DNA from: Psychrobacter lutiphocae DSM 21542
GTDB lineage: Bacteria > Pseudomonadota > Gammaproteobacteria > Pseudomonadales > Moraxellaceae
Direction: 5' to 3'
Length of the DNA stretch: 64,000 bases
NCBI RefSeq assembly: GCF_000382145.1
Contig: NZ_KB907628.1
Span: 4,670 to 68,669, forward strand
Each line of letters opens with the position of its first letter. Position 1 is the first letter of the stretch. The position numbers and the translations under genes are program-made. The notes under the pieces are model-generated. The model was not told the origin of the DNA, did not search any database, and worked only from the letters and a program-made list of their open reading frames with translations. Shown piece after piece: positions 8,789 through 18,281 of the stretch.

Positions 8789-10009
8789 ATGTCAGAGATT
8801 AAAGTCCCCGTATTTCCAGAATCAATTGCTGATGGTACCCTTGTTGAGTGGCACGTAAGCGAAGGTCAGCAAGTGAATCGTGATGATGTTCTTGCTGAAA
8901 TTGAGACCGATAAAGTGGTATTAGAAGTTGTTGCCCCAGATGATGGTGTGGTTACTAAAATAGTTAAGCAAGTAGATGATACTGTACTGTCAGAAGAGGT
9001 GATTGCTGAGTTTGAAGCTGGTGCAACAGGCACTACTGGCGCAGACGACAGTGCTGAAGAGGCAACAGAAGAAGCGCCAGCCGCTGAAGCTAGCAAGCCA
9101 GCTGCTAGCTCTGATAGCGAAGGTAACTTCAAAGATCAAAGCCCAGCAGTACGTAAAGCAGCTAAAGAGTCTGGCGTAGATCCAAAACAAGTTGAAGGCA
9201 CAGGCCGTGGCGGTCGTGTGACTAAGCAAGACATGGCAAACCCAACTTTAAAAGCAGACAACTCTATCAAGTCAGACAGCGGTCGTCCGGTTGCTGAGTC
9301 AGTTGGTGAGCGCACTGAAAAGCGTGTTCCAATGACACGTCTACGTAAGACGGTTGCAAACCGTCTGTTAGCAGCCACCCAAGAAACAGCCATGTTAACC
9401 ACTTTCAACGAAGTGAACATGAAGCCATTAATGGACTTACGTGCTAAATACAAAGACGAGTTTGAGAAGCGTCATGGCACTCGTTTAGGCTTTATGTCAA
9501 TGTTCGTTAAAGCGGCAACTGAAGCTCTTAAGCGCTTCCCAGCAGTGAACGCCTCTATCGATGGCGATGACATTGTTTATCATGGCTACTATGATGTAGG
9601 CGTTGCAGTATCTTCAGACCGTGGTCTAGTGGTACCAGTATTACGCGATACTGATCGCATGAGCATGGCTGATGTTGAAGCGGGTATCCGTGAGTTTGCT
9701 GGTAAAGCACGTGACGGTAAGTTGGCGCTAGAAGACATGACAGGTGGTACATTCACCATTACTAACGGTGGTGTATTCGGTTCATTAATGTCAACACCAA
9801 TCTTGAATCCACCACAAACTGCTATCTTAGGTATGCACGCGATCAATGAGCGCCCAATGGCAGTGAATGGTCAAGTTGAAATCCTACCTATGATGTATCT
9901 TGCACTGTCTTATGACCACCGTATGATTGATGGTAAAGACGCGGTACAGTTCTTAGTAACGATTAAAGAGCTTATCGAAGATCCAGCAAAAATCTTATTA
10001 GACCTATAA
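8789..10009 (+). CDS. sucB: Dihydrolipoyllysine succinyltransferase (E2)
   Basis: Core E2 enzyme of the 2-oxoglutarate dehydrogenase complex; it carries the swinging lipoyl arm and transfers succinyl to CoA. Of 406 residues, 1-75 form a lipoyl domain with the modified Lys in [11 protein letters not shown]. An Ala/Glu-rich linker follows, then an E3-binding domain ([28 protein letters not shown]). The catalytic domain carries the active-site motif [17 protein letters not shown] near the C terminus. AGGAGCAGTTCCC precedes the ATG. A terminator follows at 10014-10052. Confidence 0.98.
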   Translation: MSEIKVPVFPESIADGTLVEWHVSEGQQVNRDDVLAEIETDKVVLEVVAPDDGVVTKIVKQVDDTVLSEEVIAEFEAGATGTTGADDSAEEATEEAPAAEASKPAASSDSEGNFKDQSPAVRKAAKESGVDPKQVEGTGRGGRVTKQDMANPTLKADNSIKSDSGRPVAESVGERTEKRVPMTRLRKTVANRLLAATQETAMLTTFNEVNMKPLMDLRAKYKDEFEKRHGTRLGFMSMFVKAATEALKRFPAVNASIDGDDIVYHGYYDVGVAVSSDRGLVVPVLRDTDRMSMADVEAGIREFAGKARDGKLALEDMTGGTFTITNGGVFGSLMSTPILNPPQTAILGMHAINERPMAVNGQVEILPMMYLALSYDHRMIDGKDAVQFLVTIKELIEDPAKILLDL

Positions 10010-10013
10010 GCTC

Positions 10014-10052
10014 AAAAGGCTTGTACTGGATACAATCTGGTACAAGCTTTTT
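10014..10052 (+). terminator. Intrinsic terminator after sucB
   Basis: GCTTGTAC (10019-10026) pairs with GTACAAGC (10040-10047). The flanking A-run and T-run (10048-10052) extend the stem and form the U-tract. It lies 5 bases after the sucB stop. Confidence 0.8.
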
Positions 10053-10165
10053 CATTCCAGATTCATTAATTTGCGTTGATTAGTCAATAAATTATTTTAA
10101 AAATAAAAAAACGTTTAATGAATGTTTAATGATTGAATTAATAAAACAAATAAACAGGAAATAAT

Positions 10166-11623
10166 ATGAAAGATAATTATGATTTGGTTGTGATCGGTGG
10201 TGGTCCTGGTGGTTATGAAGCGGCTATTCGTGCTGGTCAACTTGGTATGAGCGTAGCTTGTATTGAGAAGCGTGTCTATAAAGGCGAGCCTGCTCTTGGT
10301 GGTACTTGCCTGAACGTTGGATGTATCCCATCAAAAGCGTTATTAGACTCATCACATCGCTATGAAGTTACCAAGCATGAGCTTGGTGAGCATGGTATTA
10401 GTACTGGTGATGTGAGTATCGATGTTGCCAAAATGATTGAGCGCAAAGAAGGCATTGTGAAGCAACTAACTGGTGGCGTTGCTATGCTGTTAAAAGGCAA
10501 TGGCGTTGACTGGTTACAAGGTTGGGGAACTTTAGTTGACGGTAAAGGTGACGAGAAAAAAGTTAAATTTACTTCACTTGAAGACGAGTCAGAAACCACC
10601 ATTACTGCTAAAAATGTTATTTTAGCAGCGGGCTCTGTACCAATTGATATTCCAGTTGCACCTGTTAATAATGAAGAAGGTATTATTGTAGATTCAACTG
10701 GCGCACTAGACTTCACTGAAGCACCAAAACGTTTGGGTGTGATCGGTGCTGGTGTTATCGGTCTTGAGCTTGGTTCAGTATGGCGTCGCTTAGGCTCAGA
10801 AGTGGTTATCTATGAAGCACTACCTGAGTTCTTAGCTGCTGCTGATAAAGACATTTCTAAAGAAGCGGGCAGACTGCTTAAAAAGCAAGGTCTAGATATT
10901 CGCGTTGATACCAAAGTAACTGGTACTGAAATTAAAGACGGTCAAGTGGTTGTCACCAGCGAAAAAGGTGGCGAATCTAGTGAAGAAACCTTTGATAAGC
11001 TAATTGTGTGTGTGGGTCGTCGTGCTTATTCTGAAAAGCTACTTGCTGAAGGCTGTGGTATTGAGTTAACTGAGCGTGGTCTTGTCGATGTTAATGATCA
11101 GTGTAAGACCAATCTAGATGGCGTTTATGCTATCGGTGACTTGGTACGTGGTCCTATGCTTGCGCACAAAGCAATGGAAGAGGGTATGATGGCCGTTGAG
11201 CGTATTCATGGTGAAAAAGCACAGGTTAACTATGATACGATTATCAACGTTATTTATACCCATCCAGAAATTGCTTGGGTTGGCTTGACCGAACAGGCGG
11301 CAAAAGAGCAAGGTTATGAGGTGAAAACAGGCTCATTCAACCTAGCGGCTAATGGTCGTGCGTTAGCTCAAAGTGAAGGTCAAGGCTCAATCAAAGTGGT
11401 TGCCGATGCCAAAACAGATCGTCTGTTAGGTATGCACGCAATTTGTGCTGGTGCAGGCGATATCGTGCACCAAGGTATGATTGCAATGGAGTTTGTCTCT
11501 AGTATTGAAGACTTACAGTTAATGACCTTTGCTCATCCAACTATCAGTGAGGCAGTACACGAAGCCGCCTTATCTGCTGATGGTCGTGCAATTCATGCGA
11601 TTCAGCGTAAAAAACGCAAATAA
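10166..11623 (+). CDS. lpd: Dihydrolipoyl dehydrogenase (E3)
   Basis: FAD enzyme that reoxidises dihydrolipoamide and reduces NAD for 2-oxoacid dehydrogenase complexes. The 485 residues contain the FAD-binding fold [12 protein letters not shown], the redox-active disulfide [16 protein letters not shown], an NAD-binding fold ([16 protein letters not shown]), and the C-terminal His-Glu pair in [25 protein letters not shown] precedes the ATG. Its place between sucB and sucC indicates dedication to 2-oxoglutarate dehydrogenase, although it may also serve other complexes. Confidence 0.98.
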   Translation: MKDNYDLVVIGGGPGGYEAAIRAGQLGMSVACIEKRVYKGEPALGGTCLNVGCIPSKALLDSSHRYEVTKHELGEHGISTGDVSIDVAKMIERKEGIVKQLTGGVAMLLKGNGVDWLQGWGTLVDGKGDEKKVKFTSLEDESETTITAKNVILAAGSVPIDIPVAPVNNEEGIIVDSTGALDFTEAPKRLGVIGAGVIGLELGSVWRRLGSEVVIYEALPEFLAAADKDISKEAGRLLKKQGLDIRVDTKVTGTEIKDGQVVVTSEKGGESSEETFDKLIVCVGRRAYSEKLLAEGCGIELTERGLVDVNDQCKTNLDGVYAIGDLVRGPMLAHKAMEEGMMAVERIHGEKAQVNYDTIINVIYTHPEIAWVGLTEQAAKEQGYEVKTGSFNLAANGRALAQSEGQGSIKVVADAKTDRLLGMHAICAGAGDIVHQGMIAMEFVSSIEDLQLMTFAHPTISEAVHEAALSADGRAIHAIQRKKRK

Positions 11624-11669
11624 TGCTGATTAGCTGAATAATTATGTTTAGGTTAGTAACATTAATAGC

Positions 11670-11701
11670 AATAGAGTTAATAAAAAATAGAGTTAATAAA
11701 A
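11670..11701. repeat. 16-bp tandem duplication between lpd and sucC
   Basis: AATAGAGTTAATAAAA is repeated exactly at 11670-11685 and 11686-11701. The rest of the 206-base gap shows no gene and no clear terminator. Confidence 0.9.
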
Positions 11702-11829
11702 AGGTTATAGACTTGGCTTCATTCAAATAAGTCTGTTACTAATACAAGTAGCTGATCCTAAAAAGGCTTCATTGAGCAAGTTTGGGGTCAGCATTACCCT
11801 GTTAAATAAAAAAACTAAAGGATAACTTT

Positions 11830-12996
11830 ATGAATTTACATGAGTATCAAGCAAAACTATTATTAGAAAGCTATGGATTGCCTATCCAAAAAGGTATCAT
11901 CGCTCACAATGGCGAAGAAGCAGCGGAAGCTTTTGACAAAACACCAACAGACGTTGCAGTAATTAAAGCACAGGTTCATGCTGGTGGCCGTGGTAAAGCA
12001 GGTGGTGTTAAGCTTGCTAAAACTCGTGAAGAAGCCAAAGAAATTGCTGAAAGCCTAATCGGTACAAATCTAGTTACTTATCAAACAGATGCAGAAGGTC
12101 AGCCAGTTAACTTTGTCCTTGTTGCAGAAGATATGTACCCAGTACAAACAGAGCTATATTTAGGTGCTGTCGTTGACCGTGCGACTCGTCGTGTGACTTT
12201 CATGGCCTCAACTGAAGGTGGTGTTGAGATTGAGAAAGTTGCAGAAGAAACACCAGAGAAAATCTTTAGCATCACCGTAGATCCTTTAGTAGGTTTAATG
12301 CCCTTCCAAGCCCGTGAAGTTGGCTTTAAGTTGGGCTTAGAAGGTAAGCAAATTAATCAGTTCGTCAAACTAATGACAGGTGCTTATCAAGCCTTTATCG
12401 AAAATGATTTCGATATGATTGAGATCAACCCATTAGCAGTGCGTGAAAATGGCGAATTGGCTTGTGTTGACGGCAAAATCGGTGTGGATTCAAATGCTTT
12501 ATTCCGTCAGCCAAAAATTGCTGAATTACATGATCCATCACAAGAAAATGAGCGTGAGCTAAAAGCGGCTGAATTTGACTTAAACTACGTTGCATTAGAA
12601 GGTAACATTGGTTGTATGGTAAACGGTGCCGGTCTTGCAATGGCAACGATGGATATTATTAAGCTATATGGTGGCAAGCCAGCTAACTTCTTAGATGTTG
12701 GTGGTGGTGCGACAAAAGACCGTGTTGTTGAAGCATTCAAAATCATTCTAGAAGATGACAGTGTAAAAGGTGTTCTAATTAACATCTTCGGTGGTATTGT
12801 ACGTTGTGACATGATTGCTGAAGCCATTATCGCTGCTGTTAAAGAAGTCAATGTTACTGTACCAGTTGTGGTTCGCTTAGAAGGTAACAATGCTGAGATG
12901 GGTGCTAAGCTGTTAGATGAGTCTGATGTTGAGGTCATTTCAGCACAAGGCTTGTCTGATGCGGCGCAAAAAATTGTTGACGCTGTTAAAGCATAA
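11830..12996 (+). CDS. sucC: Succinyl-CoA synthetase (ADP-forming) beta subunit
   Basis: Beta subunit of succinate-CoA ligase, which binds nucleotide through an ATP-grasp domain and makes ATP or GTP from succinyl-CoA. The 388-residue length is standard. It begins [18 protein letters not shown], has the ATP-grasp Gly-rich loop [15 protein letters not shown], and a C-terminal ligase domain containing [18 protein letters not shown]. The AAAGGATAACTTT site fixes the start. sucD follows after 37 bases, so the two are co-transcribed. Confidence 0.98.
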   Translation: MNLHEYQAKLLLESYGLPIQKGIIAHNGEEAAEAFDKTPTDVAVIKAQVHAGGRGKAGGVKLAKTREEAKEIAESLIGTNLVTYQTDAEGQPVNFVLVAEDMYPVQTELYLGAVVDRATRRVTFMASTEGGVEIEKVAEETPEKIFSITVDPLVGLMPFQAREVGFKLGLEGKQINQFVKLMTGAYQAFIENDFDMIEINPLAVRENGELACVDGKIGVDSNALFRQPKIAELHDPSQENERELKAAEFDLNYVALEGNIGCMVNGAGLAMATMDIIKLYGGKPANFLDVGGGATKDRVVEAFKIILEDDSVKGVLINIFGGIVRCDMIAEAIIAAVKEVNVTVPVVVRLEGNNAEMGAKLLDESDVEVISAQGLSDAAQKIVDAVKA

Positions 12997-13033
12997 ACCT
13001 AAAAAAATAAGAAACCATAATTAGGAGTAAATA

Positions 13034-13909
13034 ATGAGTGTATTAATTAATAAAGATACCAAAGTATTGGTACAAGGTTTTACTGGTAAAAATGGTACTT
13101 TCCATTCAGAGCAAGCGATTGAGTACGGTACAAAAGTTGTTGGTGGTGTTACCCCAGGTAAAGGTGGTCAAACTCACTTAGGCTTACCTGTATTCAATAC
13201 TATGAGCGAGGCGATGGAAGCGACCAATGCTGATGCATCAGTCATTTATGTTCCAGCACCTTTCGTTCTAGATTCAATCATTGAAGCGGTTGACGCTGGC
13301 GTTAAGCTAATCGTTGTGATCACTGAAGGTGTGCCAACACTAGACATGCTAAAAGCAAAACGCTATATCGAGCAAGCTGGCGATGTAAAAATGGTTGGTC
13401 CAAACTGCCCAGGCGTTATCACTCCAGGCGAATGTAAAATCGGTATTATGCCAGGTCATATCCATCAGCCAGGTAAAGTGGGCATCATCTCACGCTCTGG
13501 TACATTAACTTATGAAGCAGTAGCTCAGACTACTAAACTAGGCTTCGGTCAGTCTACTTGTATCGGTATTGGCGGTGACCCAATCCCAGGTATGAACCAA
13601 ATCGATTGCTTGAAAATGTTCGAAGAAGATCCACAAACTGAAGCCATCGTACTAATCGGTGAAATCGGTGGTACGGCTGAAGAAGAAGCAGCAGCTTACA
13701 TCAAAGAGCACGTAACCAAGCCAGTTATCGGTTACATCGCTGGTGTTACTGCGCCTAAAGGTAAGCGTATGGGTCATGCTGGTGCAATTATCTCTGGTGG
13801 TAAAGGTACTGCTGAAGAAAAATTCAAAGCATTCGAAGATGCGGGTATTGCGTATACACGTGACCCATCTAAGATTGGTGAGACAGTTAAAGAAGTCACT
13901 GGTTGGTAA
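13034..13909 (+). CDS. sucD: Succinyl-CoA synthetase alpha subunit
   Basis: Alpha subunit that binds CoA and carries the phosphohistidine intermediate. The 291 residues include the N-terminal CoA-binding Rossmann fold ([14 protein letters not shown]), the PNCPGVITP segment, and [17 protein letters not shown], whose His is the phosphorylated residue in the family. TAGGAGTAAATA precedes the ATG. It is the last gene of the TCA block; a strong terminator follows at 13963-13995. Confidence 0.98.
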   Translation: MSVLINKDTKVLVQGFTGKNGTFHSEQAIEYGTKVVGGVTPGKGGQTHLGLPVFNTMSEAMEATNADASVIYVPAPFVLDSIIEAVDAGVKLIVVITEGVPTLDMLKAKRYIEQAGDVKMVGPNCPGVITPGECKIGIMPGHIHQPGKVGIISRSGTLTYEAVAQTTKLGFGQSTCIGIGGDPIPGMNQIDCLKMFEEDPQTEAIVLIGEIGGTAEEEAAAYIKEHVTKPVIGYIAGVTAPKGKRMGHAGAIISGGKGTAEEKFKAFEDAGIAYTRDPSKIGETVKEVTGW

Positions 13910-13962
13910 TTTACCAGTCGTTACTTTAGTCAGTACTTATTGTCACTGACGCTGTTTTTAGC

Positions 13963-13995
13963 AAAAAGAGCATTCCTACGGGGATGCTCTTTTTT
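13963..13995 (+). terminator. Intrinsic terminator after sucD
   Basis: AAAAAGAGCATTCC (13963-13976) pairs with GGGATGCTCTTTTT (from 13981) around a TACG loop, with a run of T continuing to 13995. It ends the suc unit before galU. Confidence 0.93.
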
Positions 13996-14086
13996 GTTTA
14001 GAATGTAAGTGGATTAATTTGATACAATACAAACAGAACCAGACAAACAGATTATTGATTCACTTTAAAATGATATTTGGATACTT

Positions 14087-14962
14087 ATGACTACTCAAGT
14101 TACGCATGCTGTTATTCCTGTCGCTGGCTTTGGCACCCGCATGTTGCCTTTATCTAAGTCCGTACCCAAAGAGCTGTTGCCACTTGGCAATCGACCTGCC
14201 ATTCATTATGTGGTGGAAGAGGCCATTGCGGCAGGCATTAAACACATTGTGCTGGTCGGCCATGCGCAAAAGAGTGCCATTGAAAACTATTTTGATGTCA
14301 ATGCTGAGCTGGACAATCAATTAAGAGCAAAAGGCAAAGATAAGCTGGCAGACAGCTTAAATTGGCTGCCAGTGGATGTGTCTGTGTCTATGATACGTCA
14401 AGGCAGACCTTTGGGCTTAGGACATGCGGTATTACAAGCACGTCCTATTGTCGGCGATAATCCTTTTGCCGTGTTGCTACCTGATGTGGTGCTAAACCCT
14501 TTTACCACCAATTTGGCACAAGATAACCTCGCCTTTATGATAAAAGCGTTTAGAGAGTCTCAGCATTCTCAAATTTTGGTCAGTGCTGTTGCCGATGAAG
14601 ATATACATAAATATGGCATTGCTGAACTGAAACAAGCAGAACAGTTAGAGCGAATGTCAGGGGATGAGAATGCCAGCTTTGCTGTGGCTGGATTTGTTGA
14701 AAAGCCAAGTTTGGCGCAAGCGCCCTCTAATCTGGCAGTCGTCGGTCGTTATGTATTTGATGCCTGTATCTTCGATTATTTGGCAAAGACTCAGCCTTCG
14801 GTCGGTGGTGAGATTCAGTTAACCGATGCCATTGATGCTTTAATCAGTACTCAGGGTGTGGATGTGACGACTATGTTGGGAGACAGCTTTGACGCTGGTG
14901 ATATGACCAGCTATATGCAGGCGTTCATTTATTTTGCGCAACAGCAATTAGCCGCGCGTTAA
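14087..14962 (+). CDS. galU: UTP-glucose-1-phosphate uridylyltransferase
   Basis: Makes UDP-glucose from UTP and glucose-1-phosphate for surface polysaccharides. The 291 residues begin with the nucleotidyltransferase signature IPVAGFGTRMLPLSKSVPKE, followed by VEEAIAAGIKHIVLVGHAQK and a VEKPS segment, all as in GalU. It heads a galU-pgi-ugd-like-pgm block that resembles the conserved right end of Acinetobacter capsule loci (galU-ugd-gpi-gne1-pgm). Spacing to pgi is 61 bases and no terminator lies between. Confidence 0.95.
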   Translation: MTTQVTHAVIPVAGFGTRMLPLSKSVPKELLPLGNRPAIHYVVEEAIAAGIKHIVLVGHAQKSAIENYFDVNAELDNQLRAKGKDKLADSLNWLPVDVSVSMIRQGRPLGLGHAVLQARPIVGDNPFAVLLPDVVLNPFTTNLAQDNLAFMIKAFRESQHSQILVSAVADEDIHKYGIAELKQAEQLERMSGDENASFAVAGFVEKPSLAQAPSNLAVVGRYVFDACIFDYLAKTQPSVGGEIQLTDAIDALISTQGVDVTTMLGDSFDAGDMTSYMQAFIYFAQQQLAAR

Positions 14963-15023
14963 AGTTGGGTTGTTAATATTCGAAGTTTACTAACATTGAA
15001 GTCATTTACTGAGTATCGTTGTC

Positions 15024-16688
15024 ATGTCTAACCCCTTACCAAACCAGCTTTCACAATGGCAAAATCTACAAAATCTGGCACAGCAAGACTGGTCATTAAC
15101 TGCCTTATTTGCACAAGATGTCAATAGAGCACACAACTTTAGTGTCAGTGCTCAGGGTATTTATTTTGATTACTCAAAGCAGTGCTTAGATAAACGTGTA
15201 AAATCTGAGTTGCTTGCGTTGGCTAAGGCTTGTCAGCTGCAACAAAAAATCAAGGCATTATACCGAGGTGACAAGGTAAATAGCAGTGAAAAGCGGGCAG
15301 CATTGCATACCGCATTAAGATTACCAGCAACGTCTCAGTTGGTGGTCGATGGTGAAGATGTGGTCAGTGCCGTACAGGCCAGCTTAGCGAAAGCAGCTGA
15401 TTTGGTGGCGCGTATTCGTCAGGGGATTTGGCGTGGATATTCGGGCAAAGCCATAACTGACGTAGTGAATATTGGGGTTGGTGGGTCTGATTTAGGTCCA
15501 GTGATGGCCAGTACAGCGCTAGATGAGTGGGCAGACAGTGATATTAATGTGCACTTTGTATCAAACATGGATGGCACTCAGTTGGGGAGCTTGTTGGAGC
15601 GGTTAAACCCAGAAACCACTTTGTTTATCGTGTCATCCAAATCATTTGGTACGGTTGATACGCTATCTAATGCTCAAACTGCCAGAGCGTGGTTATTAAC
15701 CACAGGAGCAAGTTTGCCTAGTTTGTTGCGCCGTCATTTTATTGGGGTATCTGCCAATCCAGAGCGGGCATTGGCATGGGGTATTGATGAGGCGCACCTA
15801 TTGCAACTGTGGGACTGGGTGGGCGGTCGCTTTTCAATGTGGTCATCGATTGGTCTGGCAGTAGCAATTCGTATAGGCATGGCTCGATTTTATGACATGC
15901 TGGCAGGCGCACATGCGATGGATGAGCATTTTGTAAACACAGATTTTGAGACTAATTTACCCGTATTATTGGGCTTAATTGGTGTATGGAACAGTACGTT
16001 TTTGGGCATTAATGCGCATACGGTGTTGCCTTACGATGGACGTTTAAAGTATTTGCCCAGTTACTTAACGCAGTTAGAGATGGAGAGTAATGGTAAATCG
16101 GTAACCCATACTGGGGAGCCTGTCACATATTCGACCTGTCCAATTTTGTGGGGTGAGATTGGCTCAAATGCCCAGCACGCTTTTTATCAGTTGTTGCATC
16201 AAGGGACGCAAAAGGTCTCTTGTGACTTTATTGCCTGTGTCCATTATTATGACACTAGTGATGCAGGCGAGTTTAAGCATCAGCATGCACTATCCTTGGC
16301 CAACTGCTTGGCACAAAGTCGAGTGCTGGCCTTTGGCAATGATGCGGTCGTTGCCAGTCCAGACCAGCCTGTATCTAGGCTTGATAAATTCAAACGTTAT
16401 CGTGGCAATCAACCGTCAACAACCTTGTTGTTAGATGAGCTGACACCGACCAGCTTTGGTGCGTTAATCGCTTTGTATGAGCATAAGGTATTTGTGATGG
16501 CTAGTATTTGGGACATCAATCCTTTTGATCAGTGGGGAGTGGAGATGGGCAAACAGGTAGCGAATGAGGTATTTGCGCATATTCACTGTCAGCAACCTAA
16601 TCATCAGCAAGACGATGGTTCAGATGCAAAATTTGATGGCTCAACACAAGCGCTACTGGATCATATTAATCAGCAGTTAGATACCTAA
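15024..16688 (+). CDS. pgi: Glucose-6-phosphate isomerase
   Basis: Interconverts glucose-6-phosphate and fructose-6-phosphate. The 554 residues carry the family signatures NIGVGGSDLGPVMAS, the SIS-type segment FIVSSKSFGTVDTL, VGGRFSMWSSIGL, and the C-terminal DQWGVEMGKQVANEV. Length agrees with bacterial Pgi (about 550). The ATG at 15024 lacks a strong Shine-Dalgarno sequence. It sits between galU and the ugd-like gene, and probably feeds hexose phosphates to nucleotide-sugar synthesis. Confidence 0.97.
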   Translation: MSNPLPNQLSQWQNLQNLAQQDWSLTALFAQDVNRAHNFSVSAQGIYFDYSKQCLDKRVKSELLALAKACQLQQKIKALYRGDKVNSSEKRAALHTALRLPATSQLVVDGEDVVSAVQASLAKAADLVARIRQGIWRGYSGKAITDVVNIGVGGSDLGPVMASTALDEWADSDINVHFVSNMDGTQLGSLLERLNPETTLFIVSSKSFGTVDTLSNAQTARAWLLTTGASLPSLLRRHFIGVSANPERALAWGIDEAHLLQLWDWVGGRFSMWSSIGLAVAIRIGMARFYDMLAGAHAMDEHFVNTDFETNLPVLLGLIGVWNSTFLGINAHTVLPYDGRLKYLPSYLTQLEMESNGKSVTHTGEPVTYSTCPILWGEIGSNAQHAFYQLLHQGTQKVSCDFIACVHYYDTSDAGEFKHQHALSLANCLAQSRVLAFGNDAVVASPDQPVSRLDKFKRYRGNQPSTTLLLDELTPTSFGALIALYEHKVFVMASIWDINPFDQWGVEMGKQVANEVFAHIHCQQPNHQQDDGSDAKFDGSTQALLDHINQQLDT

Positions 16689-16736
16689 GTTATTAGGGAC
16701 ACGTCCTAAATCGCCGAATAAGCAATTGCTCAATCA

Positions 16737-16772
16737 TTAATCACTTAATACAAATTAATCACCTAATACAAA
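16737..16772. repeat. 18-bp tandem duplication before the ugd-like gene
   Basis: TTAATCACTTAATACAAA (16737-16754) is followed by TTAATCACCTAATACAAA (16755-16772), with one difference. It ends just before the AAGGATGAG ribosome-binding site. Confidence 0.85.
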
Positions 16773-16789
16773 AAAAGGATGAGTCCCTC

Positions 16790-18208
16790 ATGGCGACATC
16801 AGCTTCCGTATCAGATAATAACCCAGCCCAACGACTTGCCAGCAAAGAACCTTGCGTGATTGTCGGCCATTCTATCGACGCCATTACCACAGCGACGGTG
16901 ATGGTCAGTCTTGGTAACTCAGTGTATTTATATGCCGATACCAAGCAGTTACAACACACTTTAGAAAATTATAGCTTTGAGCATCAGCAACAAGCCCTAT
17001 GGCAACTGTATCTTAGTCAAGATAACCTGAAAGTATTGCCGATGCCAGCAGAGGCTGGTGATCTATTTTCTCAGATGGATAACAAAAAATTTCAAGCAAA
17101 TAATCACGTTAGCGCAGCCAGTCAACAGCAGTGCCAGCCCAGCTTGTATTGGCTATTTTATAGTGACTTCCCCACGTCTTGGTGCCAGGCAGATGTGGTG
17201 ACGCAAGCTGGTACTCAGCCTTGGGTGAGTGCGCTAAATGACAGTCAGATAGCGACTCAAACACCCATTATTTTAAGTGGCATTAGTACTTTAGGAGTAT
17301 TTGCCGATATTGCTAACCAGTGCCGCCGTCCTTGGGTGTATTATGTGCCTTTTGTATTTTTACAAGATGGGCGTGCTTATCCTTCAATGCTGTCACCTAA
17401 GCTGTGGTTGATGGGTGAAAAAACAGCGGATTCAGTTGATAAAGTCGCCCTACTACAACCTCTAATAGCTCAAGCACAGGATAGCTATATTAGTGATATT
17501 GCGACTATTGAGTTTGCTCGCAGTGCCATCATGAGTATGCTGGCTACTCGGGTTAGTTTTATGAATGAATGGTCACGATTGGCTGATCAACAGGGTGTCG
17601 ATATCTTAGAGGTGGCTGACATTATGGGGCTTGATAGCCGTATTGGTAGTAGTTACCTAAAAGCGGGCTGGGGTTTTGGCGGACAAACCTTACCTGCCGA
17701 AATTAAAGCATTGCAACAGACTTTAGAGCATACTCAAGTAGAGCATCGCCTGATGCAGGCAGTAAATGTGATTAATGATGATCAAAAAGAGCTGATTTTC
17801 CGTAAGTTTTGGCAGTATTTCGATGGGGCGATTGAACAAAAACAGGTCACCATTTGGGGTGCCAGCTATAAGTCAGGCTCTGGGCGTACTTCATCGGCAG
17901 CCATTCATCCATTATTGCGTCTGCTTTGGTCCTATGATATTACCACTTATGTCTATGCCTTAGAGGCAGAGTCTGAACTGGCTAGCTTGTATCCTGAACA
18001 GCCCTTATTGCAGTTTATTGATCAAGCAACTGCGACATTAGCGGACAGTGATGCGTTGTTTGTGCTGTCATGGCCGGAGACCAAGCGCTTACCGATTGGT
18101 GCCATTAATGAGGTGGTTGTGCCTGTATTTGATGCACAAAATGCCTTTAGCAATGCGCAAGTTCAGTCTCTGCAAGGTGAGTATCAGGGCATTGGTCGTC
18201 GTAACTAA
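16790..18208 (+). CDS. UDP-glucose dehydrogenase-like protein, probably inactive
   Basis: The 472 residues share the fold and order of UDP-glucose/GDP-mannose dehydrogenases: an N-terminal nucleotide-binding part, a middle helix with LATRVSFMNEW (252-261), GWGFGGQTLPAEI (293-305), and a C-terminal Rossmann part (VTIWGASYKSGSGRTSSAAI). By hand alignment the catalytic Cys of GGSCFPKD is Thr300, the following Lys-Asp are Ala-Glu, the catalytic Lys/Asn of the middle helix are Arg/Met, and the NAD loop GxGxxG reads VGHSIDA. The frame is intact with a good AAGGATGAG site, so it is expressed-looking, not a decayed ORF. It sits where ugd sits in capsule loci. Function unknown; a structural or regulatory pseudoenzyme is possible. 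Confidence 0.75.
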   Translation: MATSASVSDNNPAQRLASKEPCVIVGHSIDAITTATVMVSLGNSVYLYADTKQLQHTLENYSFEHQQQALWQLYLSQDNLKVLPMPAEAGDLFSQMDNKKFQANNHVSAASQQQCQPSLYWLFYSDFPTSWCQADVVTQAGTQPWVSALNDSQIATQTPIILSGISTLGVFADIANQCRRPWVYYVPFVFLQDGRAYPSMLSPKLWLMGEKTADSVDKVALLQPLIAQAQDSYISDIATIEFARSAIMSMLATRVSFMNEWSRLADQQGVDILEVADIMGLDSRIGSSYLKAGWGFGGQTLPAEIKALQQTLEHTQVEHRLMQAVNVINDDQKELIFRKFWQYFDGAIEQKQVTIWGASYKSGSGRTSSAAIHPLLRLLWSYDITTYVYALEAESELASLYPEQPLLQFIDQATATLADSDALFVLSWPETKRLPIGAINEVVVPVFDAQNAFSNAQVQSLQGEYQGIGRRN

Positions 18209-18281
18209 AGTCATCCATCTTTCTTAATTCAAGTTTTTATGTTTTTTTAAACAACATAGCCGAATAACAGTTGAGCCTATT

